Below are positions 24,969 through 35,070 of a stretch of 64,000 bases of DNA, in pieces. Where the stretch lies: assembly GCF_000024865.1 (NCBI RefSeq), contig NC_013595.1:3224001-3288000 (forward strand), written 5' to 3'. Made by a program: the position numbers and the translations under genes. The stretch comes from Streptosporangium roseum DSM 43021 (GTDB taxonomy: Bacteria > Actinomycetota > Actinomycetes > Streptosporangiales > Streptosporangiaceae). Each line of letters starts with the position of its first letter. Position 1 is the stretch's first letter. Below the pieces are notes generated by a model that was given only the letters and a program-made list of their open reading frames with translations, was not told the origin of the DNA and did not search any database.

Positions 24969-26216
24969 TCAGTTGGGTTCAACGGCTCGCTTGACCTGGC
25001 CGTTCCCGCTGCCGAGCTGCGGCAGGATCTGGGCCAGGAGCATGGTGGACAGCACGGAGGACTCGCCGGACGCGCCGTCGGTGCGCACGACGACCGGGCG
25101 CGGGGCGTTCTCGGCCAGCTTGGCGCCCACGTCCAGGCGGCGGCGGGCCAGCTCGTACTGGAGCACCGCCCGGTTGTCGCGGTAGGCGTCGGCCAGCCGG
25201 CGCAGCCCCTTGGCCTCGTTCTCCGCGGAGGTGAGCTGGGCCCGGCCCTTGGCCTCGATCTCCCAGCGCACCCGCTGGGCCTCGGTCTCGTGCTCCTCCA
25301 GCATGCGGGCGACGTCCTTGCGCGCGGTGTTGGCGGCGGCCCGGACCTCGACGATGCGGGCGTCCCGCGTCTTCTTGGAGCGCTCGATCTCCATCAGCAG
25401 GGTGTCGATGCGCCGCTTGCGGGTGAGCTCCCACTCCCGCTCGAAGGCCGACAGCTCCTTGGCGACCTTCTCGCGGGTGGCCAGGTGCTGCTGGTACTGG
25501 TCGGGCAGCTGCACGTCGGGGATGTTGGCGCCGGTGATCCGCACGCCGTAGCGGCCGAGCTGGCGGGTCAGGAGCTCCTGCATGTCGCCGACGTCGGACC
25601 CGCGCAGGTCGTAGGCCCGCTCGGTGTGCACGAGGCGGCTGCGCTGGCGGATGGCGTCCTGTACGGCGCTGCTGAGCACGAGGTCGAAGTTGCCGGCGCC
25701 GATCGTCCGGACGAAGGCCACCGGGTCGATGATGCGGAACTTCAGGAAGAACTCGATCGACTTCAGCGGCACGTTCTCCGCGGTCGGGCAGGCCACGATC
25801 GGAGCGGAGTAGGGGATCTCGGTGGAGGTGTCCACCACCGCGTCCACCCGGTCCCACGGCAGCCACAGGTAGTGGCGGCCCGGGGGCAGGGTGCCCACGA
25901 TCGCGCCCCACCGGCTGCGCACGCCGGTGGTGCCCTCCTCGATCTCGATGATCGCCCGGCGCCACAGCCAGACCAGTGCCACGATCAGGGACAGCACCGC
26001 GCCGAGCGCGGCCAGCGCGGCGAACACCCCGCCGGACAGCAGGGCCGTACCGGCGAGGTAGAGGGCCAGGAAGATCAGAGTCAGCCAGGCGAAGCCCCGG
26101 CGGTCCTTGGGGATGACCACCGGGACGAGCTGGCCGGACTCGCCGCCGCGCAGCAGCTGGCGGATCTCCGACCAGGAGGCCAGGGATTCCTTGATCTTGG
26201 AGAACTCTCTGCTCAT
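24969..26216 (-). CDS. SPFH/band-7 domain membrane protein (second of a pair)
   Basis: A 415-residue protein with two adjacent hydrophobic helices at about residues 42-85, then the SPFH domain (about 88-270: AIIEIEEGTTGVRSRWGAIVGTLPPGRHYLWLPWDRVD, FFLKFRIIDP) and a charged coiled coil (about 270-375) rich in Glu, Arg and Ala. Such stomatin/flotillin relatives oligomerise at the membrane and form microdomains. Only 1 base separates it from the upstream SPFH gene, and Spo0M starts 25 bases after its stop, so the three are one operon. The partner protein shares its architecture but diverges in sequence. Confidence 0.88.
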   Translation of the reverse strand: MSREFSKIKESLASWSEIRQLLRGGESGQLVPVVIPKDRRGFAWLTLIFLALYLAGTALLSGGVFAALAALGAVLSLIVALVWLWRRAIIEIEEGTTGVRSRWGAIVGTLPPGRHYLWLPWDRVDAVVDTSTEIPYSAPIVACPTAENVPLKSIEFFLKFRIIDPVAFVRTIGAGNFDLVLSSAVQDAIRQRSRLVHTERAYDLRGSDVGDMQELLTRQLGRYGVRITGANIPDVQLPDQYQQHLATREKVAKELSAFEREWELTRKRRIDTLLMEIERSKKTRDARIVEVRAAANTARKDVARMLEEHETEAQRVRWEIEAKGRAQLTSAENEAKGLRRLADAYRDNRAVLQYELARRRLDVGAKLAENAPRPVVVRTDGASGESSVLSTMLLAQILPQLGSGNGQVKRAVEPN

Positions 26217-26217
26217 C

Positions 26218-27828
26218 TCAGGCCTCTTCCTGTGCGGCGGGCGCCGCGGTCTCCCGTACGGCGGGCGCCGCAGTTTCCCGTACGGCGGGCGCCGCGGTCT
26301 CCGCGACCGGGTTGAGCAGGGTGGTGATCTCCGCCTCGCGGCCCTCGACCCGCCTGCCGATCTCGGTGATCCGTTCCCTGATCGCCGTCATGTCCGCCGC
26401 GGAGAACAGCTGCGCCTCCCGGCTGCCGACCAGTTGCCTGGCCAGGGAGAGCAGGTCGATGTCGGTCGTCTCGCCGACCTGCACCACGCGGGGCAGGTGG
26501 GAGGCCACGGACTCCAGCTTGTCGAGCAGGTCCTGCTGGAACCGGTACTCCAGGATCTCCGGCGCCTCGGCCGCGCTCAGCGCGCGGATGTCCAGCGCCT
26601 GCGCCTCCAGCAGCGCGGCGTTGGCCTTGGCGGTGGACTCCGCCTCCACCAGCCGCTGGCCCGCCTGCGCCTTCGCCTGGTGGGACGCGCGCTCCAGCGC
26701 GGTGTCCATCCGGGCCTGGTAGCCGGCGATCTCGGCGTGGATGGCCGAGAGCTGCTCCTGCAGCCCGGCGAGCTCCTTGATCAGGTCGCCCTCGTTCTGC
26801 TCCTTGCGCAGCTGGAGCTCGTACTCGTAGGTGTACGCCTCCTTGGCGACCCTGATCATCTCCGGGGCGGCCAGGTCCATCCGGTATTCCTGGCTGGACG
26901 GCTCGGCGTGGGTGATGTTCACGTCGGTGAGCCGTACGGCGGGCAGGAACTGCTGGTTGAGGTTGTCCAGCATGCCCAGGGTGCTCTCCCCGACCAGATC
27001 GTAGATGTCCTCGGCGCGCTGGGCGTAGATGAGGGAGCGGGTGACCTCGCTGATGGCGTTCTGCAGCTTGGCCTGGAAGCCGCTGACCGAGCCGAGGACG
27101 AAGATGAACTCGGCCGGATCCTCGATCCGGAACTGCAGGAACAGGTCCACGCTGGCCTTGACGCCCTGCTGGGTCGGCGCCTCGCGGATGGGGGCGTTGA
27201 AGGGGTATTCGCGGGTGGTGTTGACGATGTAGCTGACCCGCTTCCACGGGTTGAGCAGCGTCACCCTGCCGGGCTCGGCGATCTGCACGAGCTTGCCGAA
27301 CTTGGTGATCAGAGCCTTGCAGCCCTCGGGCACCATCACCACGCTCCGCCGCCACCACAGGAACGCGGCGGCCAGCACCAGCACGGCCCAGTAGTGCGGG
27401 CCGAACAGCACCCGCGCGCCCTCGGGGAGACCGGTGGCGACCAGGCCGACCAGGCCGAGCACCGCCAGCACGATCAGGGGGACGACCACCCGGGCGGTGG
27501 TGCTCTTGGGGATCACCACCGGCGAGATCACGTGGACCGCCTGGCCGTCCGGGCCGTTGCCGGTGAAGCTGCGGTTGACGATCTCGCCGGCCTCGTTCAG
27601 CGACGCGCCACGGGCCTCGATGACCGTGCCCAGGGACGCGCCCTGGTCGCGGGCGGCCAGGAAGTCGGAGGGGTTGAGCGCGAATCCCTTCTCACTGCCC
27701 GCCTGGCCCGCGAGCTGCCCCATCGCCTGGTTGGCCAGCTGGCCCACCACCTGCCGCGGGTCGCCTCCCTGCCCTATCGCCTGCGCAGCGGCCATCGCCG
27801 ACTGCATGGCCTCTCTTGGCCGGGACAT
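26218..27828 (-). CDS. SPFH/band-7 domain membrane protein (first of a pair) with a repeated C-terminus
   Basis: A 536-residue protein. A Gln/Ala/Gly-rich N-terminal region (about 1-90) precedes two hydrophobic helices (about 112-155), an SPFH domain (about 160-330: SVVMVPEGCKALITKFGKLVQIAEPGR, LFLQFRIEDPAEF) and a long coiled coil with QAKAQAGQRLVEAE. The last 25 residues repeat AAPAVRET, encoded by near-identical DNA units. GGAGG lies 4 bases before the ATG. It heads a tight operon with the second SPFH gene and spo0M. A hetero-oligomeric membrane scaffold is the likely role. Confidence 0.88.
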   Translation of the reverse strand: MSRPREAMQSAMAAAQAIGQGGDPRQVVGQLANQAMGQLAGQAGSEKGFALNPSDFLAARDQGASLGTVIEARGASLNEAGEIVNRSFTGNGPDGQAVHVISPVVIPKSTTARVVVPLIVLAVLGLVGLVATGLPEGARVLFGPHYWAVLVLAAAFLWWRRSVVMVPEGCKALITKFGKLVQIAEPGRVTLLNPWKRVSYIVNTTREYPFNAPIREAPTQQGVKASVDLFLQFRIEDPAEFIFVLGSVSGFQAKLQNAISEVTRSLIYAQRAEDIYDLVGESTLGMLDNLNQQFLPAVRLTDVNITHAEPSSQEYRMDLAAPEMIRVAKEAYTYEYELQLRKEQNEGDLIKELAGLQEQLSAIHAEIAGYQARMDTALERASHQAKAQAGQRLVEAESTAKANAALLEAQALDIRALSAAEAPEILEYRFQQDLLDKLESVASHLPRVVQVGETTDIDLLSLARQLVGSREAQLFSAADMTAIRERITEIGRRVEGREAEITTLLNPVAETAAPAVRETAAPAVRETAAPAAQEEA

Positions 27829-27988
27829 CAAACCTCCGAGGTAGATATGTGTGGAGAGCCCGATATATCACGCTTGGTAGGCGGGCGCACCCGGGAAAGT
27901 AAAGAGCATCCGGCTTGCGATCCGCTTGCCGCTCGATTGAGACGGCCGTCCGTGACGCGGCCGGCGGAGGAATGTCGGTGGCTCCGCC

Positions 27989-27994
27989 TACAGT
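27989..27994 (+). promoter_or_regulatory. TACAGT -10 box for leaderless uvrB
   Basis: TACAGT is followed by 7 bases and the GTG of uvrB. This decides the start codon: longer in-frame reading upstream would include the promoter and is not conserved. Confidence 0.65.
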
Positions 27995-28001
27995 GGGTGG
28001 A

Positions 28002-30113
<2,112 letters not shown>

Positions 30114-30120
30114 ACCGGGT

Positions 30121-30393
30121 CTCCTGGGCGGCGGGCTTCTGACCAGCGGGCTCCTGAGCCGAGGTCTTCTGGGCGGCGGGCTTCTGACCAGAAGGTTTCT
30201 GAGTAGGAGTTTCCTGGGCCGGGGTCTTCTGACCAGCGTGCACCTGAGCAGGAGTTGCTTGGGCGGCGGGCCCCTGAGCAGGAGCTTCCCGAGTCGGGGT
30301 CTTCTGGGCAGCAGGCTTCTGACCAGAAGGCTTCTGAGCAGGAGTTGCCTGGACAGAGGTCTTCTGATCAGGAGTTTTCTGAAGCCGGGGTCT
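30121..30393. repeat. 15-base tandem minisatellite, about 18 copies, between uvrB and a RIO-type kinase gene
   Basis: A degenerate unit close to GGGCTTCTGAGCAGG recurs in strict 15-base phase: its central CTG (or a one-base variant) stands at 30124, 30139, 30154 and so on up to 30379. Because the unit is five codons, each frame reads as a pentapeptide repeat. The minus strand reads Q-K-x-P-A units without a stop; the uvrB frame reads S-D-Q-x-A-like units but contains stops. No start codon makes it a convincing gene. It fills the convergent gap between two genes. Confidence 0.85.
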
Positions 30394-30482
30394 CCTCCCC
30401 GGGCAGCCGGGCCGGAGTCTCCTGCCCGGTTGGCCGGCTGCCCGGGGACCGCCTCCCCGGGCGACCGCCCCCGCTCCTTCGG

Positions 30483-31358
30483 TCAGCCGACGCCTGCCTC
30501 GGCCCGCAGCAGCCCGGCCAGCGACGCGCCGTCGGCCGCGGCCAGCCCGCGCGCGGTGAACCAGGTGGCGACGTTGCGGGCGTCGCGGTCGAGGAACTCC
30601 GGGCCGGTGGGGTGGGCCACCACGTCCACGATCTGCGGCAGGTCGATGATGATGAGCCGTCCCTCGTGGACGAGGATGTTGTAGGGCGACAGGTCCCCGT
30701 GGGCGAGCCCCTCACGTGCCAGGATCACCATGGCGTCCACGAGCTGCTCCCACAGCTCCGCCAGCCCCTCGGAGACGGCCGCCAGGCGAGGCGCGGCGAA
30801 GCCGTCGGGGCTGCCGACGAACTCCTCCAGGACCTCGGTGCCGACGATCTGCACCGGGTACGGCACGGGCACCCCCAGCCGCCAGAGGCGGCACAGCGCC
30901 GCGAACTCGGCGTTCGCCCACTGCCCGGCGATCATCTCCTTGCCGAACCGGGACCGGCTCGACATCGCCCGGCTGATCCGGCTGTCACGGACCCCGCGAC
31001 CCTCCAGATAGCCGGCGTCACGGTGGAAGAGGCGGTGCTCGGCCGAGCGGTAGCGCTTGGCGGCCAGCAGGCAGACCCGGTCGGTGTCCGGGACGCCTCG
31101 CGAGATGAGGTGGACGTCGGCTTCCTTGCCGGTCTTCAGGATGCCGAGCTCGGTGTCGACGGCGGCCAGCTCGGTGACGAGCCAGCCGGGATGCGGCTGG
31201 GGGCCGCGCTCGGTGGGAGTGCTCAGATCCCAGGTGGACCACCGGTCACCCGACGGCGGGCCGTCGAGGTCCTCGGGCGCGGTGGTGTCGAGCCATTCGA
31301 TGTCGTCGTCGTCCAGACGGTTCTTGCCGCGACGACGGTGTTCTGAACGCTTGGGCAC
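30483..31358 (-). CDS. RIO1-like serine protein kinase
   Basis: Atypical protein kinase of 291 residues. An acidic N-terminus (RLDDDDIEWLD) leads into a RIO kinase core: nucleotide-binding segment LGILKTGKEADVHLI, Lys in LAAKRYR, the catalytic loop LAHGDLSPYNIL and the metal-binding IIIDLPQIVD. RIO kinases are ancient and act in ribosome maturation in eukaryotes and archaea; the bacterial form is common in actinobacteria but its target is unknown. The GTG has GGAG upstream. The 3' end faces uvrB across the 15-base minisatellite. Confidence 0.9.
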   Translation of the reverse strand: MPKRSEHRRRGKNRLDDDDIEWLDTTAPEDLDGPPSGDRWSTWDLSTPTERGPQPHPGWLVTELAAVDTELGILKTGKEADVHLISRGVPDTDRVCLLAAKRYRSAEHRLFHRDAGYLEGRGVRDSRISRAMSSRSRFGKEMIAGQWANAEFAALCRLWRLGVPVPYPVQIVGTEVLEEFVGSPDGFAAPRLAAVSEGLAELWEQLVDAMVILAREGLAHGDLSPYNILVHEGRLIIIDLPQIVDVVAHPTGPEFLDRDARNVATWFTARGLAAADGASLAGLLRAEAGVG

Positions 31359-31633
31359 GGGCGGGTTCTCCAGGAAGGAAGCTCCACCGGCGCCGTGGTC
31401 AGATCGGCGGGCGGCCGGTGGGAGGGGCAGAGACGCGAGAAGGACATGCGAGAGCCGTCACGGGTCACCCTCCCTTCCCCTGCGGGCGCGTTCGGCGCCC
31501 CCGGAATCCCTGCCGTCGGGCGCGTCCAGTGCGCCCGGCGATCAGCGGGCACGATTTTGCCAGTCGCCCGGAAGATCGGCAACCGGATTTATCCCCTCGC
31601 GCGCCGCCGCCGGGCCGCACACCGCCGCGGCCC

Positions 31634-31687
31634 GCGACGGTATACCGGGAGGCGACGGTATGCCGGGAGGCGACGGTATGCCGGGAG
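31634..31687. repeat. 18-base tandem repeat, three copies
   Basis: GCGACGGTATGCCGGGAG is repeated three times head to tail (first copy with one change, TATACC for TATGCC) and followed by a partial copy. As the unit is six codons it reads as repeated T-V-C-R-E-A in the frame of the possible small gene that follows. Confidence 0.85.
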
Positions 31688-31695
31688 ACGGCATG

Positions 31696-31867
31696 CCGGA
31701 AGTACGGCGGAGCGGCGGAGTGCGCCCTCTGCCGCGGCCTGGTCGACGGCTTGGCCGAGGACGGCCGGCGGCGGTTCCTGCGGCGCGGCTTCGGTACGGC
31801 CCCGTTCTCGGCCGAGGAGAAGTGGACGCTTGCCGCGATGCTTCGCAGCCGAGGTGGTCGCCGATGA
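31696..31867 (+). CDS. Possible small gene or gene remnant (low confidence)
   Basis: From about 31696 to the TGA at 31865-31867 one plus-strand frame has strong third-position GC bias and reads like a real protein end: ECALCRGLVDGLAEDGRR, then FGTAPFSAEEKWTLAAM. Upstream the frame passes through the 18-base repeats and loses coding character, and no good start codon with a ribosome binding site exists. It may be the 3' remnant of a gene whose front was replaced by repeats, or a short gene with a non-standard start. No function can be named. Confidence 0.25.
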
Positions 31868-31887
31868 GCCGCAGCGGCACGACCGGC

Positions 31888-31980
31888 GCGTCCGGCGGTG
31901 CGCTGGACAGGCTGACCTGCGTCCGGCGGTGCGCTGGACAGGCTGACCTGCGTCCGGCGGTGCGCTGGACAGGCTGACCT
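31888..31980. repeat. 31-base perfect tandem repeat, three copies
   Basis: The 31-base unit beginning GCGTCCGGCGGTGCGCTGG and ending GACAGGCTGACCT occurs three times without any change. Since 31 is not a multiple of 3, it cannot be an in-frame protein repeat. Perfect identity indicates recent expansion. Confidence 0.95.
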
Positions 31981-32029
31981 GCGCCGGGACGGGCTCCGGC
32001 CCGGAGGCCGGAACGGGAGGTCCGGCGCT

Positions 32030-32644
32030 TCAGCGCGGGTCGTCGGGGCGGGCGCGGTCGACCATCGTGCGGTTGTAGAGATCGTCGATCTGGTCCAGGG
32101 GGTCGGGGGCGCGGCGGCGTGCCTCGATCTCCAGGTCGGTGCGGCTCTGGATCTCGTCGATGCCGCCGGAGGCGTGCGCCATCTGGTCGTTGAGCAGGTC
32201 GGCGCGGATCCGGGCGCAGGCCGTGGTCAGCTTGGCGTGGTGCTCGCGAAGCCTGCCGAGCGCGGTGTGGTCGACATAGGCGGACACGCGGCGCTCCTGG
32301 GCGTAGACGCCGAGCTGGGCGTCGAGCTGGTCGGCGTGCGCGCCGATCTCGGCCACGAGCTGCGGCAGGTCGCCGAGCCCCCAGCCGTCGCGGAGGGCGT
32401 GCTCCACCGTCTGGCGGGTCAGGGAGACCTCGCGGCGCAGGTCGAGCCGCATCCGCTCGGTCTCGGCCGCGTCGCCGGTGCCCATCGCCGCCACGTGGGA
32501 GGCGACACGGGTGCTCACCTTGCGGGCCTTCTTGGTGGCCTTCTTGCCGACCTTGACCAGCAGGTAGATCCCCGCGGCTCCCAGAAGCAGGAAGAACAGG
32601 AAGATCACCAGCATGATGGTGATGAAAGTGCCGATCGAAGCCAC
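32030..32644 (-). CDS. Single-pass membrane protein with a coiled-coil cytoplasmic region
   Basis: A 204-residue protein. One strong N-terminal transmembrane helix (about residues 8-31, MLVIFLFFLLLGAAGIYLLV) is followed by a Lys-rich stop-transfer stretch (KVGKKATKKARK), so the rest should be cytoplasmic. The remainder is predicted helical, with Glu/Arg/Leu heptads and the segment EVSLTRQTVEHALRDGWGLGDLPQLV. I do not recognise the family; similar proteins are widespread and unnamed in Streptosporangiaceae. GGGAGG lies 7 bases before the ATG. Confidence 0.75.
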   Translation of the reverse strand: MASIGTFITIMLVIFLFFLLLGAAGIYLLVKVGKKATKKARKVSTRVASHVAAMGTGDAAETERMRLDLRREVSLTRQTVEHALRDGWGLGDLPQLVAEIGAHADQLDAQLGVYAQERRVSAYVDHTALGRLREHHAKLTTACARIRADLLNDQMAHASGGIDEIQSRTDLEIEARRRAPDPLDQIDDLYNRTMVDRARPDDPR

Positions 32645-32711
32645 CTCCCGGCAGGAGAGGAACGGAGTGTTTCGAGCATAGCCCGCGCATCCGGGTGGGC
32701 GCGGCCGTCGT

Positions 32712-33302
32712 TCAGACCGGACTCCGCCGTAACGCGCGCCGCCGCCGTACCTTGCGGATCGCCCACCAGGCGAACAGCGCCAGCACGGCCACCGCCACGA
32801 TGACCAGGACCGGCAGGAAGATCGCGATCAGGCTCATGCCGAGCGCTCCGGCGTCCTCCACCGTGCTGACCACGGGCGCGCCCACCCCGGCGGTCGAGGC
32901 GTTGACCACGGGCCGGGCGGTCGTCTTCATCACGTGCACGGCCAGCGCGATCCCGATGCCCAGCACCCAGCTCAGCCAGGGATTGTGACTCATCCAGGTC
33001 GAGCCGTCGAGGCGGGCCGCCGCCTCGGTGGCGCTGAACACCACACCGCCGGAGGCCGGGCGGACCACGGTCTGGATCATGTCATTGACGCTGTCCACCA
33101 CCGGGACCTTGTCCAGCACGAACTCGGCGAGCAGCAGCACGCCGATGATGCCGAGCACCCAACCGTTGGACAGCCACGCGAACTCCTGTGGCAGCCGCAG
33201 CTGATCGGTGAAGTTGGCGACCAGGCCGACCATGAGCAGCGGGATGTAGGCGTTCAGCCCCGCCGCGGTGGAGAGCCCCAGGCCTGTCAGTGCCGCGAGC
33301 AT
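32712..33302 (-). CDS. DUF4126 family integral membrane protein
   Basis: A 196-residue membrane protein with four to five hydrophobic segments. It opens with the DUF4126 hallmark LTGLGLSTAAGLNAYIPLLMVGL and has the conserved second part LAEFVLDKVPVVDSVNDMIQT and RPASGGVVF. It ends in a short Arg-rich cytoplasmic tail. Function unknown. The ATG is chosen because GGAGG lies 4 bases upstream. It is separated by about 67 bases from the coiled-coil membrane protein and probably cotranscribed with it. Confidence 0.88.
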   Translation of the reverse strand: MLAALTGLGLSTAAGLNAYIPLLMVGLVANFTDQLRLPQEFAWLSNGWVLGIIGVLLLAEFVLDKVPVVDSVNDMIQTVVRPASGGVVFSATEAAARLDGSTWMSHNPWLSWVLGIGIALAVHVMKTTARPVVNASTAGVGAPVVSTVEDAGALGMSLIAIFLPVLVIVAVAVLALFAWWAIRKVRRRRALRRSPV

Positions 33303-33428
33303 CGTGCCTCCGTTGTGTCTCGTCCCCTCCTTCAACGATTCCCGGTCGCCGATGGATCCCACCGGATCGCGGCGATTGCCGGACGCGAGAGGAGCGGGCG
33401 CCGGAAACGGGGCGACGGGCACACGACG

Positions 33429-33464
33429 ACGAGGGGCGCGTCCCGTGCGGGACGCGCCCCTCGT
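33429..33464 (-). terminator. Strong hairpin after the ScyD/ScyE-like gene
   Basis: Sixteen-base perfect arms (ACGAGGGGCGCGTCCC with its complement) around GTGC lie 14 bases past the stop of the minus-strand gene. There is no U-run. Confidence 0.8.
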
Positions 33465-33478
33465 GTTCCCCCTGAGGG

Positions 33479-34639
33479 CTACTCCGAGACGGGGACCCGG
33501 AGCACCTCGCCCTTGCCGGGCACCATGGCCTTGTTGGCCACGTAAACGGCACCGTCGGGGCCGACGGCCACGCTGAGCGGGGTGACCAGCGTGCCGGGTT
33601 TGAGAAGCTCGGTGCGGGTGCCGTCGGCCTCGATCCGGTAGACGGCGCTCTTGGTCATGCCGTCGGCGGGGATCGGCCCGACCGAGCCGAGGACGATCAG
33701 CCGGCCGGCGGCGTCGAAGGTCACGTCGGCCACCGTGGTGAAGCCCTTCGCGGCGGTGGTGACCTTGCCCCGCTCCAGGCGGAGCACCCGGGCGGCGCCT
33801 TCCGGGTTCGGGAATCCGCCGTGCTCGGCGACGTAGTAGGCGCCGTCGGGGCCCTGGGCGATGCCCATCGGCACCGACTGCATCGGGATCTTGCTGCCCT
33901 TCGGCATCTTGAGCGCCGGCGGGGCGGCCACCGACCGGGCGTGGAAGACCGCCTCGGTGCTGACACCGCCCTTCCTGCTCACCCGCAGCACGGAGTTGCC
34001 GCCGGTGTCGGCGACCAGCGCGCCGCCGCCGGGCAGCGGGGCCACCCCGAACGGGTAGGAGTCGACCGAGCTGCCCTTGTCCTTGCCGTCGGGGTTGCGC
34101 TTGGTCTCGTGGGCGGCCAGATCGGCGATGGAGATCGTCCTGCCCTTCGCGGAGAGCGTCAGCAGCGTGCCCAGGGTCTTGCCCTTGGGGCCGAGCTTGG
34201 CGCGGAAGGCCGTGTCGCCGGAGAAGCCGACCGTCACCAGCAGGTCGCCCTTCCCGGTGAGCGCGACGTCGTGCGGGCCGAGCGCGAACCCGCCGCTGGC
34301 CGCCGACGGAAGACCGCCGATGAGCACCGAGGACTTGCCGTCCTTGAGCGTGCTCACCCGGCCGGTCAGGCCGAGGCACATCTTCTCCGCCTTCTCGCCC
34401 TCCGGAGCGGGAGGCGTGGCACACCTGACCTTGCCGCCGTGGCCGGACTCGGCGATGTAAAGCGTGCCGTCGGGGCCGAAGAACAGCCCGCGCGGGCTGT
34501 CGAGGCCCTTGGCGACGACCTTGGCCGCGTCCTCGGACGCGTGCGCCGTCGCGACCGGCGCGACCGTCACGGCCAGCGCCGCGATTCCCCCCGAAGCCGC
34601 CGCGAGCAGCCGGCGACCGACACGAACTCCGCTCAACAC
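33479..34639 (-). CDS. Secreted ScyD/ScyE-like beta-propeller protein
   Basis: A 386-residue exported protein. A signal peptide (residues 1-30, with Arg-Arg near the N-terminus and ATAHASED at the cleavage region) precedes an NHL/SMP-30-like propeller with repeated GPDGTLYIAESG, GPHDVALTGKGDLLVTVG, GPDGAYYVAEHGG and GPDGAVYVANKA blades. The ScyD/ScyE name comes from cyanobacterial scytonemin clusters; no such pathway is present here, so the role is unknown. The GTG at 34639 follows GGAGG by 5 bases and gives a better signal peptide than the longer frame. Confidence 0.85.
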   Translation of the reverse strand: MLSGVRVGRRLLAAASGGIAALAVTVAPVATAHASEDAAKVVAKGLDSPRGLFFGPDGTLYIAESGHGGKVRCATPPAPEGEKAEKMCLGLTGRVSTLKDGKSSVLIGGLPSAASGGFALGPHDVALTGKGDLLVTVGFSGDTAFRAKLGPKGKTLGTLLTLSAKGRTISIADLAAHETKRNPDGKDKGSSVDSYPFGVAPLPGGGALVADTGGNSVLRVSRKGGVSTEAVFHARSVAAPPALKMPKGSKIPMQSVPMGIAQGPDGAYYVAEHGGFPNPEGAARVLRLERGKVTTAAKGFTTVADVTFDAAGRLIVLGSVGPIPADGMTKSAVYRIEADGTRTELLKPGTLVTPLSVAVGPDGAVYVANKAMVPGKGEVLRVPVSE

Positions 34640-34911
34640 GATCCCCTCCGCAACCGCCCCGCCCATCCGTCGGCGGGAGCGAACACGGGAGAAGCTATGA
34701 GCGGCGCTAGCCTCCTCACAAGGGAATCCCGCCCCAATCCACCGGCCCGCGAGACGATTTCCGTCCAGCGGGTGAGGGCGCGTCCCTCCTCAGGATGACG
34801 AGGGCCGGCTCAGGCGGATCCCGGCGGCGCGGCTGACGGGTCTCAGGGGGCAGGCCTCGCCGCCGACGGATTCCAGGGAGGACGGGCCCCCGGCGGGCGG
34901 CCCCTCACCGT

Positions 34912-35070
34912 CGACGGGGCCCACGGTCCACCGGACTCACGGCCCTTCGCCGTCGCCCCCGCGCCGTCGGCCCTCCGCCGCCGACGGGGCCCGCGGTCCA
35001 ACGGACTCACGGCCCTTAGTCGTCGGCCCTCTGCCGTCGAAGGGGCCCGCGGTCCACCGGACTCACGGTT
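34912..35070. repeat. Three spaced copies of a 33-36-base element at the 3' end of the nitronate monooxygenase gene
   Basis: Near-identical copies of CGACGGGGCCCGCGGTCC followed by A-CGGACTCACGG lie at 34912-34947, 34982-35017 and 35038-35070. The right-most copy contains the stop codon of the nitronate monooxygenase gene. The copies look like duplications of the gene's last codons. The surrounding 400 bases hold no gene that I can support. Confidence 0.7.

Noticed and set aside
30121..30393. 15-base repeats as a CRISPR array
   Set aside because: Units are contiguous without spacers, too short and degenerate, and there are no cas genes.
30255..31346. Plus-strand open frame through the minisatellite and opposite the RIO kinase
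   Set aside because: The kinase on the minus strand has catalytic motifs; the plus frame has no domain and begins inside the repeat.
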